DNA of 64,000 bases from DAOMFB01 sp963721385 (GTDB lineage: Bacteria; Acidobacteriota; Thermoanaerobaculia; UBA5066). Positions 8,276 through 16,606 of the stretch are shown piece after piece (positions within the stretch are counted from its first letter, which is position 1; each line of letters begins with the position of its first letter). The stretch lies in contig CAVRJB010000006.1 in assembly GCA_963721385.1 (NCBI GenBank), positions 83,322 through 147,321 on the forward strand, read 5' to 3'. The position numbers and the translations under genes were made by a program. The notes under the pieces are model-generated. The model was not told the origin of the DNA. It worked only from the letters and a program-made list of their open reading frames with translations, and ran no database searches.

Positions 8276-9214
8276 ATGAAAGGGCCTCGTTTACGGACCC
8301 TGCTTTCGGGTTTGCTCCCCATGGGTCTTCTGGCGCTGATGGTGCCGTCCCCCGCGCTTTCTTGCTCCATTTGTCGCTGCGGAGACGCGGCGTTCAACGC
8401 CCTCGGGACCGACATCTACTCTCCGGGCGCCTTCCGGCTCGCCGTCGACTGGGACCGGTTCGACAAGACGCAGGGCCCGCCCGACGAGAGCGAATCCCAG
8501 ATCCAGAACAGCGTGACCTTTACGGCCTCCTACTCGTTCGGGGACAGGGTCAATCTCGTGGCACGCGTCCCGTACAGCTTCAAGTCGCTGACGATGACGG
8601 CCGACGGCATGTCCGACGTCACGGACACTCACGGTCTCTCCGACCCGGAGTTCTTCGCCTGGATCCGCCTCTGGGCCTCGGACCTGTATCCGGGGCTGGG
8701 GCGGCGCTCGTGGTTCTCGGTTCAGGTCGGCGTCAAGACCCCGTGGGGCCAGGACGACCTCACCGGACCCGACGGGGAGCGGCTCGACCAGCACGCCCAG
8801 CCGGGGACGGGTTCGACGGATGTTTTTGCGGGACTTGGAGGCGTCTATCTCGTCGACGCCCGGTCCACGCTCTACAGTTCCGTGCAGTACCGTTGGACCG
8901 GAACGAACAAGTACGGCTATCAGTATGGCCGGATCTTCCTCGCCAACCTCGGTTATGAACGGAAGCTGAGCCGGACGTTGGACGCCGTCCTCGAGATGAA
9001 TTACCGGTGGGCGGGGGAGGACACCGTGGATGCCGCCGGCATCCGGGACCCCGATACCGGCGGCGCGCTCCTCTACGTCACGCCGCGCGTCCTCGTGAGC
9101 CTCGGTGGCGGCTTCGTGGCGCGGGCCGCGGTCCTGATTCCGACCTTCAGGAACCTGAACGGCTACCAGACCGAGCGCCCCGTCGTGAGCGCGGGCTTCA
9201 CGTACCAGTTCTGA
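8276..9214 (+). CDS. Outer-membrane transporter-like barrel (phenol MetA/transporter superfamily)
   Basis: 312-residue secreted protein. GGAAAGGAGTTCCAGA gives a strong ribosome binding site for ATG 8276. A signal peptide ends around ALSCSICRCGDAAFNALG; this Cys-rich start after cleavage is typical of small barrel proteins often annotated as transporter and found near copper genes. The rest alternates polar and aromatic residues as in beta strands (TFTASYSFGDRVNLVARVPY, LGYERKLSRTLDAVLEMNY) and ends in a Phe (GFTYQF), as expected for outer-membrane assembly. The substrate is unknown. Together with the two preceding Cys/His small proteins it may form a metal-handling group. Confidence 0.7.
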   Translation: MKGPRLRTLLSGLLPMGLLALMVPSPALSCSICRCGDAAFNALGTDIYSPGAFRLAVDWDRFDKTQGPPDESESQIQNSVTFTASYSFGDRVNLVARVPYSFKSLTMTADGMSDVTDTHGLSDPEFFAWIRLWASDLYPGLGRRSWFSVQVGVKTPWGQDDLTGPDGERLDQHAQPGTGSTDVFAGLGGVYLVDARSTLYSSVQYRWTGTNKYGYQYGRIFLANLGYERKLSRTLDAVLEMNYRWAGEDTVDAAGIRDPDTGGALLYVTPRVLVSLGGGFVARAAVLIPTFRNLNGYQTERPVVSAGFTYQF

Positions 9215-9251
9215 ACGCGGCGGGGCCTCGCGCCTTCCCTATACTCGACGC

Positions 9252-9947
9252 GTGGCGATCGTCGAGGCGCGCGGCCTCACCCGCGTCTACCGCCTCGGCG
9301 AGGAGAGGATCGCCGGCATCCGCGACGCGACGCTGGCCATCGAGCCTGGAGAGCTGGCCGTCCTCGCCGGCCCGTCCGGGAGCGGCAAGACGACGCTCCT
9401 GAACCTCCTCGGCCTTCTCGACGCGCCCGACGAAGGAACGCTCGTCTTCGAGGGGCGCGACGTCTCGCGCCTCACCGACCGGGAGCGCTCCCGGATCCGG
9501 CGCGAGCGGATCGGCTTCGTCTTCCAGACGCACCAGCTGGTGCCGGTCCTCTCGGCCGAGGAGAACGTCGCCCTCGCCCTCTGGATCCGCGACCTTCCGG
9601 AGGCCGAGTGCCGGCGGCGGGCGCGCGCGGCTCTCGAGGCGGTTGGCCTCGCGGGGCTCGAGGCGCGGCGCCCCGACCACCTCTCGGGCGGGCAGCGGCA
9701 GCGCGTCTCCGTGGCGCGCGCCCTCGTCGGGGAGCCGGCCGTCATCCTCGCGGACGAGCCGACGGCGTCGCTCGACTCCGAGACGGCGGAGAAGCTGCTC
9801 GACCTCTTCGACGCGCTCAACCGCGATCGCGGCGTGGCGTTCGTCTACTCCAGCCACGACCCCCGAATCGTCGACCGGACGCCGCGCCGGCTCCGGCTCC
9901 GTGACGGGCGGATCGTGCGGGACGAGCGGAACGGGGCGGCGCCGTGA
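9252..9947 (+). CDS. ABC transporter ATP-binding protein, LolD/MacB type
   Basis: 231-residue ATPase with Walker A AGPSGSGKTTLLNLLGLLD (about residues 38-56), Q-loop VFQTHQLVPVLSAEENV, signature LSGGQRQRVSVARAL, Walker B VILADEPTASLDSETAEKL and switch SSHDPRI. This pattern is the LolD/MacB/FtsE subgroup, which works with FtsX-fold permeases on lipoprotein release or export. It starts with GTG, and its stop overlaps the permease start (GTGA). The following genes encode the FtsX-type permease and a LolA-like carrier, so a lipoprotein- or lipid-trafficking role in the envelope is likely, though the cargo is unknown. Confidence 0.92.
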   Translation: MAIVEARGLTRVYRLGEERIAGIRDATLAIEPGELAVLAGPSGSGKTTLLNLLGLLDAPDEGTLVFEGRDVSRLTDRERSRIRRERIGFVFQTHQLVPVLSAEENVALALWIRDLPEAECRRRARAALEAVGLAGLEARRPDHLSGGQRQRVSVARALVGEPAVILADEPTASLDSETAEKLLDLFDALNRDRGVAFVYSSHDPRIVDRTPRRLRLRDGRIVRDERNGAAP

Positions 9948-11176
9948 CCCTGCGCTGGTGGCGCCTCGCGATGCGAAATCTGAGGCGGCACCTCCGGCGG
10001 ACGCTCCTGACGGGCTCCATCGTCGTCGTCGGCTTCGTCGCCGTGACGATGACGGCGGGCTTCGTGGTCCAGACGTTCGACGCGCTGAAGAAGGCCACCA
10101 TCGAGGGGCTCGGCGGGCACGTCCGGATCCTCGACGCCCGGGCGGAGGGAAAGACGGAGGAGGAGGCGCAGGGGTTCCTGCTCGACGACTGGGAGGGGCT
10201 CTCGACCCTCTTCGCGAAGGACTCCCGCGTCGTGCAGGTGATGCCCAAGCTCTCGTTCTTCGGGCTCGTCTCGAAGGGGGATAAGAGCATCGCCTTCCTC
10301 GGCACAGGCACGGACCCGGCGCTCGAGGCCCGCGGCTCGTTCGCGAAGGAGATCGTGGCCGACGGCGCGTTCTTCTCGAACCCGGACGGCGACGAGGTGA
10401 TGCTCGGCTCGGGGCTCGCCCGAGCGGTCGGGGCGAAGGCCGGCGACCTGGTGACCGTCCTGACGACGACGCCGGACGGGGCCCTGAATGCCGTCGACGT
10501 CGTCGTCGCGGCGATCGTCTCGTATCCGATCAGGGAGGTCGACGACCGGCTCCTCTACATGCCGTACCGGAGCGCGGCCCGGCTCCTGAAGTCGGAGGGG
10601 AAGGCGCACACGCTCGTGGTTCTCCTGAAGGACGACCGGGAGAGCGACGCGGCGGCGAAGGCGTTCGTTGCGACCGCCGCAGCCGCGGGTCGCCACGTGG
10701 AGGCGAAGACCTGGCTCGAGACGGCCGCCTTCTACAAGCAGGTGCGGCTCCTCTACGTCGGGATCTTCCTCTTCATGGGCCTCGTCCTCGCGACGGTCGT
10801 CATCCTCGCGGTCGCGAACACGATGACGATGTCGGTGTTCGAGCGGACCCGGGAAATCGGCGCTCTCCTCGCGATCGGGATGGAGCGGTCGCAGGTCCGG
10901 CGGCTCTTCCTCTACGAGGGGCTCCTCCTCGCGCTCTTCGGGACGGTCGCGGGCGCGGCCCTTTCACTTCTCCTCAGCGCCATCCTGAACCAGTCCGGGC
11001 TGCAGTTGCCGCCCCCGCCCGGCGGGACGCACGGGAGCCCTCTCCACATCCGGTTCTTCCTGCTGGCCTACGTCATCGGCTTCGCGATGATGACGTTCAC
11101 CCTCCTCGTCGCCTCGTGGTGGCCGGCGCGCCGGGCGGCGCGACTGAATCCGGTCGAGGCGCTCGCGCATGTCTGA
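9944..11176 (+). CDS. ABC transporter permease, FtsX/MacB family
   Basis: 410-residue membrane protein with the LolC/E-FtsX layout: one N-terminal membrane helix (about residues 23-45), a large periplasmic domain (about 50-270), then three C-terminal helices (LLYVGIFLFMGLVLATVVIL, a second around GLLLALFGTVAGAALSLLL and a third before WWPARRAARLNPVEAL). The cytoplasmic coupling sequence FERTREIGALLAIGM is conserved in this family. It starts with GTG and is coupled to the ATPase gene. The last codons overlap the next gene by 8 bp. The partner downstream is a LolA-like protein, which supports a role in moving lipids or lipoproteins across the periplasm. Confidence 0.92.
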   Translation: MTLRWWRLAMRNLRRHLRRTLLTGSIVVVGFVAVTMTAGFVVQTFDALKKATIEGLGGHVRILDARAEGKTEEEAQGFLLDDWEGLSTLFAKDSRVVQVMPKLSFFGLVSKGDKSIAFLGTGTDPALEARGSFAKEIVADGAFFSNPDGDEVMLGSGLARAVGAKAGDLVTVLTTTPDGALNAVDVVVAAIVSYPIREVDDRLLYMPYRSAARLLKSEGKAHTLVVLLKDDRESDAAAKAFVATAAAAGRHVEAKTWLETAAFYKQVRLLYVGIFLFMGLVLATVVILAVANTMTMSVFERTREIGALLAIGMERSQVRRLFLYEGLLLALFGTVAGAALSLLLSAILNQSGLQLPPPPGGTHGSPLHIRFFLLAYVIGFAMMTFTLLVASWWPARRAARLNPVEALAHV

Positions 11177-11891
11177 CGCCGTCCTCGCGGCGCTGCTCGC
11201 CTTCGCCTCCACCGCCGCGCCCGCAGGCGACGCGGCGGCGCTCCTGGCGAGAGCCGAGCGGGTGCGGGCCGCCTTCCCGGAGGGAGTCCTGACGATCCGG
11301 GTGACGTCGTCGGCTCCGGGACAGCCGGCGAGATCCGGGACGTTCGAGGTGGCGGTGAAGGGGCGGGAGAGGTCGCGCCTTAAGTTCCTCGGAACGGAAG
11401 ACGAGGGGAAGTACGTCGTCAGCGTAGGAAACGAGTCGTGGCTCCTCCTCCCGACCTCGAAGAACCCGATCCGCGTCCCGGCAAGCCACAGGATTCGCGG
11501 GGGCCTCGCGGTGGCCGACGTCGCGCGGACGAGCTTCGCCGACGACTACGATGCGGTCGTCGAGCGGGAGGACGATCTCGACGGGCGCCACTGCGCGGTT
11601 CTGCGGCTCGCCGCGAAGAAGGGGGCTTCCGTGTCGTATCCGGTGATCCGCCTCTGGGTCGACGAGAAGGAGGGCCTCTATCGGAAGGCGGTCTTCCTCG
11701 TCGCCTCGGGCCGGACGGCGAAGGAGGCGACCTTCGACGGCTACGAGACGCGAAAGAGTACGCTGGTCCTCTCGAAGATGACCGTCATCGACTCCCTCCG
11801 CACCGGCACGACCGTCGTGGAGTACCTCGATTACGACCGGCGGCAGGTGCCCGACGCCTTCTTCAACCCGAAGACGGCGCGGGGAGATTGA
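11169..11891 (+). CDS. LolA-like outer-membrane lipoprotein-sorting protein
   Basis: 240-residue exported protein. A short hydrophobic N-terminus (AVLAALLAFASTAAPAG) precedes a region that reads like the LolA/DUF4292-type incomplete barrel: FEVAVKGRERSRLKFLGTED, LLLPTSKNPIRVPASHRIRG and RLWVDEKEGLYRKAVFLVA. These proteins carry hydrophobic acyl chains between the membranes. It overlaps the FtsX-type permease by 8 bp and completes a three-gene export unit. It is annotated in many genomes simply as an outer membrane lipoprotein-sorting protein; whether it carries lipoproteins or another lipid cannot be told. Confidence 0.82.
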   Translation: MSDAVLAALLAFASTAAPAGDAAALLARAERVRAAFPEGVLTIRVTSSAPGQPARSGTFEVAVKGRERSRLKFLGTEDEGKYVVSVGNESWLLLPTSKNPIRVPASHRIRGGLAVADVARTSFADDYDAVVEREDDLDGRHCAVLRLAAKKGASVSYPVIRLWVDEKEGLYRKAVFLVASGRTAKEATFDGYETRKSTLVLSKMTVIDSLRTGTTVVEYLDYDRRQVPDAFFNPKTARGD

Positions 11892-11907
11892 GGCGAGGAG
11901 GGGAGCG

Positions 11908-12624
11908 ATGCCTGCACCGCCTTCGTTCCGGAGCGTGATGGGAAAGCTCGCAAAGCATTACGGGCCGCCCGGGCCGCCGCCGCCGAAAGGGCCCTTCGAG
12001 CTGATTCTCTGGGAGAACGTGGCGTACCTGGCCGACGACGATCGGCGTGGAGAGGCGTTCGCGCTTCTGAAGAAGCGGGTCGGAACGTCGCCGCGGAAGA
12101 TCCTCGACGCCTCGACCTCGGCGCTCCGGGCCGTGGCGGCGCATGGCATTCTCGCGGAGCGGTCTGCAGGGAAACTGCGCGAGGCGGCGCGAATCGCCGT
12201 GAAGGAGTTCGACGGCGACCTGAACGCCGTCGTGGCCGGGCCGGTGGCCGCGGCCAGGAAGGCGCTCCAGAGATTCCCCGGCATCGGCAGGCCCGGGGCG
12301 GAGAAGATCCTTCTCTTCCTTCGGCGTCTCCCCTCTCTGGCGGTCGAGTCGAACGGCCTCCGCGTCCTGACGCGCCTCGGCATCATCCGCGGGGAGAAAA
12401 GCTACGCCGCGGGCTACGCGCTGGCCCAGAAGGCTGCGGCCGAGGAGCTGGGCGACGACGTCGACGTCCTGATCACGACCCACCTGCTCCTCAGGCGGCA
12501 CGGACAGACGCTCTGCCGCCGCTCGGCACCCGCGTGCGGCCGCTGCCCGCTCGCGCCGGAGTGTCTGTACCTTGCGGACCGGCGGGCGCCGTCTTCTAAT
12601 CCGGCCAAAGCGAGGCCGTCATGA
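11908..12624 (+). CDS. HhH-GPD DNA glycosylase, endonuclease III-like, atypical catalytic residues
   Basis: 238-residue base-excision repair enzyme fold. The helix-hairpin-helix FPGIGRPGAEKILLFLRRL is at about residues 114-132, and the C-terminal [4Fe-4S] cysteines have exact endonuclease III spacing C-X6-C-X2-C-X5-C (CRRSAPACGRCPLAPEC). In endonuclease III the hairpin carries a catalytic Lys and the following block a catalytic Asp (VDTH); here the corresponding positions read Pro (GIGRPGA) and Glu (AVESNGLRV). It may be a monofunctional glycosylase, a glycosylase of altered specificity, or inactive. GAGGAGGGGAGCG precedes the ATG. The stop overlaps the next start (ATGA). Confidence 0.85.
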   Translation: MPAPPSFRSVMGKLAKHYGPPGPPPPKGPFELILWENVAYLADDDRRGEAFALLKKRVGTSPRKILDASTSALRAVAAHGILAERSAGKLREAARIAVKEFDGDLNAVVAGPVAAARKALQRFPGIGRPGAEKILLFLRRLPSLAVESNGLRVLTRLGIIRGEKSYAAGYALAQKAAAEELGDDVDVLITTHLLLRRHGQTLCRRSAPACGRCPLAPECLYLADRRAPSSNPAKARPS

Positions 12625-13073
12625 AGACTCCCGCGATCCTGCTGATCCCTGCGCTTGCGCTTCTCGCCGGCTGCGCCGGCACGATGTCCGATCCTCTCCC
12701 TTCCCGCGATGCGGCCACCGCGACGTGCAGGGCCCTCGGGGGTCCTCCCGCAGAGGGAATCCAGCCCCCGAAGCTGGTCGAGAAGGGGAAGTCGTGGCGA
12801 GGGATCGTCCTCGGATCCGGCGGATATGCCTGCATCAAAGCGACGGTGACGCCGGAGGGAAATCTCACCGCACCCGAGATCCTGAAGACGGACAACAAGA
12901 TGTTCGCGGACGCCTTCGCGAAGTCCCTCGCGACCCGGGTCTACGAACCCGCCCGGAAGGACGGAGTCGCCGTCGCGTCGCAGATCGTCCTGACGGGTTG
13001 GTGGGCCGACACGGACTCGGGGATGTCTCTGACCGACGACCCGGTCGTGATGGCGCCCGACAAGGCACCCTGA
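12621..13073 (+). CDS. Lipoprotein with TonB C-terminal-like domain
   Basis: 150-residue protein. MKTPAILLIPALALLAGCAG is a lipoprotein signal with lipobox LAGC, so mature Cys at about residue 18. The rest (YACIKATVTPEGNLTAPEIL, then FAKSLATRVYEPARKDGVAV) has the beta-strand/helix pattern of TonB C-terminal domains seen in energy transducer TonB proteins of this type of bacterium, but with no N-terminal anchor helix typical of true TonB. It is coupled to the glycosylase gene by a 4-bp overlap, which is probably just packing. Function unknown. Confidence 0.65.
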   Translation: MKTPAILLIPALALLAGCAGTMSDPLPSRDAATATCRALGGPPAEGIQPPKLVEKGKSWRGIVLGSGGYACIKATVTPEGNLTAPEILKTDNKMFADAFAKSLATRVYEPARKDGVAVASQIVLTGWWADTDSGMSLTDDPVVMAPDKAP

Positions 13074-13098
13074 GGGAAGATCCTGATCGACCGGGCCC

Positions 13099-14397
13099 TC
13101 AGGCCGGCGTCGTCGGCCCGCCGCCCGTCGTGATCGTCTCGAGGCCGTGGCCATGCGGGCCGGTTTCGCGGCGGTGGAGGAGCCACGCGAAGAGGAGGCC
13201 GAAGAAGCCGAGGCTGGAGAAGAGCCACATCCCCAGCCGATATCCCGTCGGGTTCGTCGCGCTAGCGCCCGTGACGTCGTTCGCCCAGCCGATCAGGAGG
13301 TTGAAGCCGGCGAGCCCGATGTTCTGGATGAGGGTCATCAGCCCGTAGGCGGTGCCGAGCTTCTGCTCCGGGACGACGTACGCGACCGATGGCCACATTA
13401 CGGCCGGGATGAGGGAGAAGGCGATCCCCATCATCGCCATCGGGACGTAGAGCGAGACGTGCGTGTAGCCCATGAGAAGGTAGACGGGAATCAGGAGAAG
13501 GGAGCCGTACATCATCAGTAGGGCCCGCTTGCCGATCCGGTCCGCAAAGAGGCCGAAGAGCGGCGTTCCGATCATCGCGAAGAGGGTCAGCAGGCTCGAC
13601 AGGAACCCGCCGAACTCGCGGCTGACTCCGTGTGCTTCCATGAAGAACTTCACCGCGAACGTCTGGAACGGGAAGATGCCCGAGTAGAAGGTGATGCAGA
13701 GCGCGACGATGAACCAGTACGAGGCGCTGAAGTTGAAGACGTCCCGCCAGACGACCTTGTCGGTGGAGCCTTCCTTGCCCAGCGAGAACCGCTTCTCGGC
13801 CCTGGACTCGAGGGCGTAGTAGACGGCCGGCCCGAGGACGCAGAAGGTCGCAAAGCCGACGGAGATCAGGAGAGGGATCTTCCAGCTCGCGAACGCCGCC
13901 TTCGCCCAGCTCGGCGAGTTGAGCGCCGCGAAGGAGCCGAGGCGCGCGATCGTCAGGTTGACCCCGAAGGCGAAGCTCAGCTCCTTCCCCTTGAACCAGC
14001 GGGCGATGCCGGTGTTCGTCGAGACGATCATCGACTCGGCCCCGAGACCGAAGACGAGCCGGCCCGCGGCCATGAGCGGCAGCGCGTCGGACGACGCGGT
14101 GATCGCGGCGCCGACGAAGCAGAGCGCGCCGAAGAGAAGCATCGCCTTTCGCGACCCGATCCGGTCGATCAGAAGGCCGCCGAGCAGCACCATGAATATG
14201 TTCGGAATGGAGTAGATGGCCTGGAGCAGCCCGATGTTCGCGTCCGAGAAGCGGAGCTGCTCCTTCAGGATGTCGGCCATCGGGCTGATGCAGTCGTAGA
14301 CGTAGTAGTTGCCGAACATCCCGACGCTGATGAAGACGAGCACGAGCCAGCGGAAAAAGCGGCTCGGCTCAGGACGGACGGCGATCTCGGACGTCAT
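13099..14397 (-). CDS. Major facilitator superfamily transporter
   Basis: 432-residue carrier with 12 predicted membrane helices. The start ATG 14397 is chosen because GAGGAG lies just upstream and the protein then begins TSEIAVRPEPSRFFRWLVLV. The MFS motif A is visible as GGLLIDRIGSRKAML (loop 2-3) and again as GLFADRIGKRALLM in the second half. The substrate cannot be assigned; the overall look is that of anion or metabolite carriers. Downstream on the same strand order is the S9 peptidase gene (42 bp upstream of this start), so peptide or amino-acid metabolism is a possible but unproven link. Confidence 0.9.
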   Translation of the reverse strand: MTSEIAVRPEPSRFFRWLVLVFISVGMFGNYYVYDCISPMADILKEQLRFSDANIGLLQAIYSIPNIFMVLLGGLLIDRIGSRKAMLLFGALCFVGAAITASSDALPLMAAGRLVFGLGAESMIVSTNTGIARWFKGKELSFAFGVNLTIARLGSFAALNSPSWAKAAFASWKIPLLISVGFATFCVLGPAVYYALESRAEKRFSLGKEGSTDKVVWRDVFNFSASYWFIVALCITFYSGIFPFQTFAVKFFMEAHGVSREFGGFLSSLLTLFAMIGTPLFGLFADRIGKRALLMMYGSLLLIPVYLLMGYTHVSLYVPMAMMGIAFSLIPAVMWPSVAYVVPEQKLGTAYGLMTLIQNIGLAGFNLLIGWANDVTGASATNPTGYRLGMWLFSSLGFFGLLFAWLLHRRETGPHGHGLETITTGGGPTTPA

Positions 14398-14438
14398 CGA
14401 CTCCTCGGCGGATTTGGTCGTTCGGGAGAGTAGGGAGA

Positions 14439-16349
14439 CTATACGGCAGGGCCCTTGAGGTACTTCACGAACCAGGCCGAGATGGCCTCCGTCGCGCGGA
14501 TCCGGTTCGGAAGCCTCCGGAAGCCGTGCCCTTCGTCCGGAAAGAGAATGAACTCCACCGGCACGTTCCGCTTCTTCAGCGCCTCGACGACCTGCGTCGC
14601 TTCGACGACCGGGACGTTCGTGTCGTTCTTTCCGTGGAGGACGAGGACCGGCGCCCTGATCCAGGCGAGCTTGAAGAGGGGCGAGAGATTCTTCACGAGC
14701 TCCTTCTGCGTCTCGGGATCGCCGTATTCGGTCTTGGAGATCTGGGCCATCCAGGGTTCGGTCTCGGCAAAGAAGCTGAAGAAGTTGACGATGCCGAAGA
14801 GGTTCACGCCGGCGGCGAAGGAGTCGGGGAACGCGGTCAGGGCGGCCATGGTCACCCAGCCGCCGTAGGAGCCGCCCATGATCCCGATTCGCTTCGGGTC
14901 CGCGAGCTTCGACCCGGCGACGTAATCCACGCACGACTTCACGTCGCGGAGGACGTTCAGACGCTTGTCCTGGTTGTCGGCGTTGACGTAGGTCCGCCCG
15001 AAACCCGACGACCCGCGGACGTTCGGCGCGAAGACGGCGATTCCCTGAGCGAGGAGCGCCTGGTAGGTGGGGTTGAAGGACGGGACTTCCTGCGACTCGG
15101 GGCCGCCGTGGAACGACAGGACGACCGGGCCGGGCTTCGCATACTCCTTCGGAACGTAGAGCCAGCCCCAAAACGGCTTGCCGTCGAAGGCGTCCACCTT
15201 CACGAGCTCGGGGGCGACGAGCGCGTCGAGGTCGACCCCGTCGTGCCGGCTCGACGTGACCCGCGCGAACGTCCGGCTCTTCAGGTCGAGGACGAAAACG
15301 TCGCTCGGACTCTTCGACCCCGTCGCCGACATCGCGAGGCGCGTGCCGTCCTTCGAGAACGTCAGGCCGAAGGCCAGCTCGGCCGGAAGCGCGGGTCCTT
15401 TCTCGAGGCGCTTCTTCTTCAGGTTGTAGAACGCCAGCTCGCTCCTCCCGGCGACGTTCCAGAGGAGCGCGGCCTGCGTCCCGGCGTCGTCGATCTCGAA
15501 ATCCTGAAGCTCCGCGTCGTCGCGGGCGGCGAGGATCTCGATCGGGCCGGGCGTCTCCTTCGAGACGTCGATCCGGCCGAAGGCGGTCATTTCCCGCCCC
15601 GCGTTCGTCGAGACGTAGACGCTCTTCCCGTCCGGCGCGAGGAGCCCCTGGAAGCTGGCGGGGCCCTCGTGCGGGGTGAGGCGCGTCTCTCTCTTCGTGG
15701 CGAGATCGACGAGGAAGAGGTCATCGTCGCCCCGCTGCGGCGTCCGCTGCAACAGCGCGGTCTTCCCGTCGCGCGAGAGGTCGGCGTACCCCGCCGAGCC
15801 CTTGCTCTCCGGGCCCATCGTCAGGGTGCCGGCCTCGACGTCGAAGATCCACGCGTCGATGTGCGCGCGGTACCTGCGGTTGGAGGCGATCGCGAGCGCC
15901 TTCCCGTCGGCGCGGAAGCTCCCGAGCCGGTTCGTCTCGGCGCCGCCGTCCGTGACGCGCTTCGCCCCGGTCCCGTCCGGCCGGACGAGCCAGACCTGCT
16001 GGTTCATCCCGCCGCCCGGCGCGACGGTGTAGGCGATCCACGTTCCGTCGGGGGACCACTTGGCGAAGCCGACGGGGTCTTCAAGGGCCGTCAGCTGGCG
16101 AGGCGCGCCCCCGGCGGCCGGGACGATCCAGAGCTGGGGGAGCCCCGACGCGTCCGAGACGTAGACGATCTCCTTCCCGTCCGGGGAAAAGCTCGGCGAG
16201 CGGGCCGAGCCGATCTTCATGTAGGCGGCGACCTTCGCCTCGAGCGCGGGGTCGGCGGCCGGGGCCGCCGCGGGCGCCTGCGCGGCGAGGGGAGACGCGA
16301 GGGCCGCAACGAGAACGGCGGCGGCGAAGCGGAATGACGCAAGGGGCAT
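14439..16349 (-). CDS. S9 family serine peptidase (prolyl oligopeptidase/dipeptidyl aminopeptidase type), secreted
   Basis: 636-residue peptidase. Signal peptide PLASFRFAAAVLVAALASPLAAQA; WD40-like PD40 beta-propeller blades (residues about 50-370: SPSFSPDGKEIVYVSD, FAKWSPDGTWIAYTV); then the alpha/beta hydrolase domain with PVVLSFHGGP, the nucleophile in GIMGGSYGGWVT (Ser near residue 487), the acid in VLHGKNDTNVPV and the catalytic His in FPDEGHGF. These proteases remove dipeptides or cut short peptides in the periplasm. The ATG is preceded by GTGAGGAGAACG. It is probably cotranscribed with two small upstream genes on the same strand. Confidence 0.94.
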   Translation of the reverse strand: MPLASFRFAAAVLVAALASPLAAQAPAAAPAADPALEAKVAAYMKIGSARSPSFSPDGKEIVYVSDASGLPQLWIVPAAGGAPRQLTALEDPVGFAKWSPDGTWIAYTVAPGGGMNQQVWLVRPDGTGAKRVTDGGAETNRLGSFRADGKALAIASNRRYRAHIDAWIFDVEAGTLTMGPESKGSAGYADLSRDGKTALLQRTPQRGDDDLFLVDLATKRETRLTPHEGPASFQGLLAPDGKSVYVSTNAGREMTAFGRIDVSKETPGPIEILAARDDAELQDFEIDDAGTQAALLWNVAGRSELAFYNLKKKRLEKGPALPAELAFGLTFSKDGTRLAMSATGSKSPSDVFVLDLKSRTFARVTSSRHDGVDLDALVAPELVKVDAFDGKPFWGWLYVPKEYAKPGPVVLSFHGGPESQEVPSFNPTYQALLAQGIAVFAPNVRGSSGFGRTYVNADNQDKRLNVLRDVKSCVDYVAGSKLADPKRIGIMGGSYGGWVTMAALTAFPDSFAAGVNLFGIVNFFSFFAETEPWMAQISKTEYGDPETQKELVKNLSPLFKLAWIRAPVLVLHGKNDTNVPVVEATQVVEALKKRNVPVEFILFPDEGHGFRRLPNRIRATEAISAWFVKYLKGPAV

Positions 16350-16363
16350 GGCGATCGTTCTCC

Positions 16364-16606
16364 TCACGGCGATTGTGCGGCAGCGGCCTCCGCTTCGGCG
16401 AGGGCCTTCAGGACGAGAAGCACCCACGGCGCGCCGTGGAGGCAGAGGTCGAACCAGTCGACCGGCCGCCGGAGCGTCCCCTGGAAGAGCATCTGGAGCT
16501 TCTCGACGATGTGGGGGGGCCGGAACGGCGCGAGGCCGAGGGTCAACGCGAGGAGGATCACGAGGCCCCACGGGATCTGGTCGAGCGTCTGGCGAAGGCC
16601 GGTCAT
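16364..16606 (-). CDS. Small two-helix membrane protein
   Basis: 80-residue protein MTGLRQTLDQIPWGLVILLA..., with two hydrophobic segments (WGLVILLALTLGLAPF and WVLLVLKALA) joined by IVEKLQMLFQGTLRRPVDWF. Near-identical-looking small proteins are widespread in proteobacteria and Acidobacteriota and are often labelled RND transporter without evidence. No function is known. It overlaps the upstream gene stop by 4 bp and ends 14 bp before the S9 peptidase start. Confidence 0.75.
   Translation of the reverse strand: MTGLRQTLDQIPWGLVILLALTLGLAPFRPPHIVEKLQMLFQGTLRRPVDWFDLCLHGAPWVLLVLKALAEAEAAAAQSP

Noticed and set aside
13099..15171. Apparent fusion of a 258-residue N-part to the MFS carrier
   Set aside because: The extra part is an out-of-frame reading of the S9 peptidase; the MFS start at 14397 has a good ribosome binding site.
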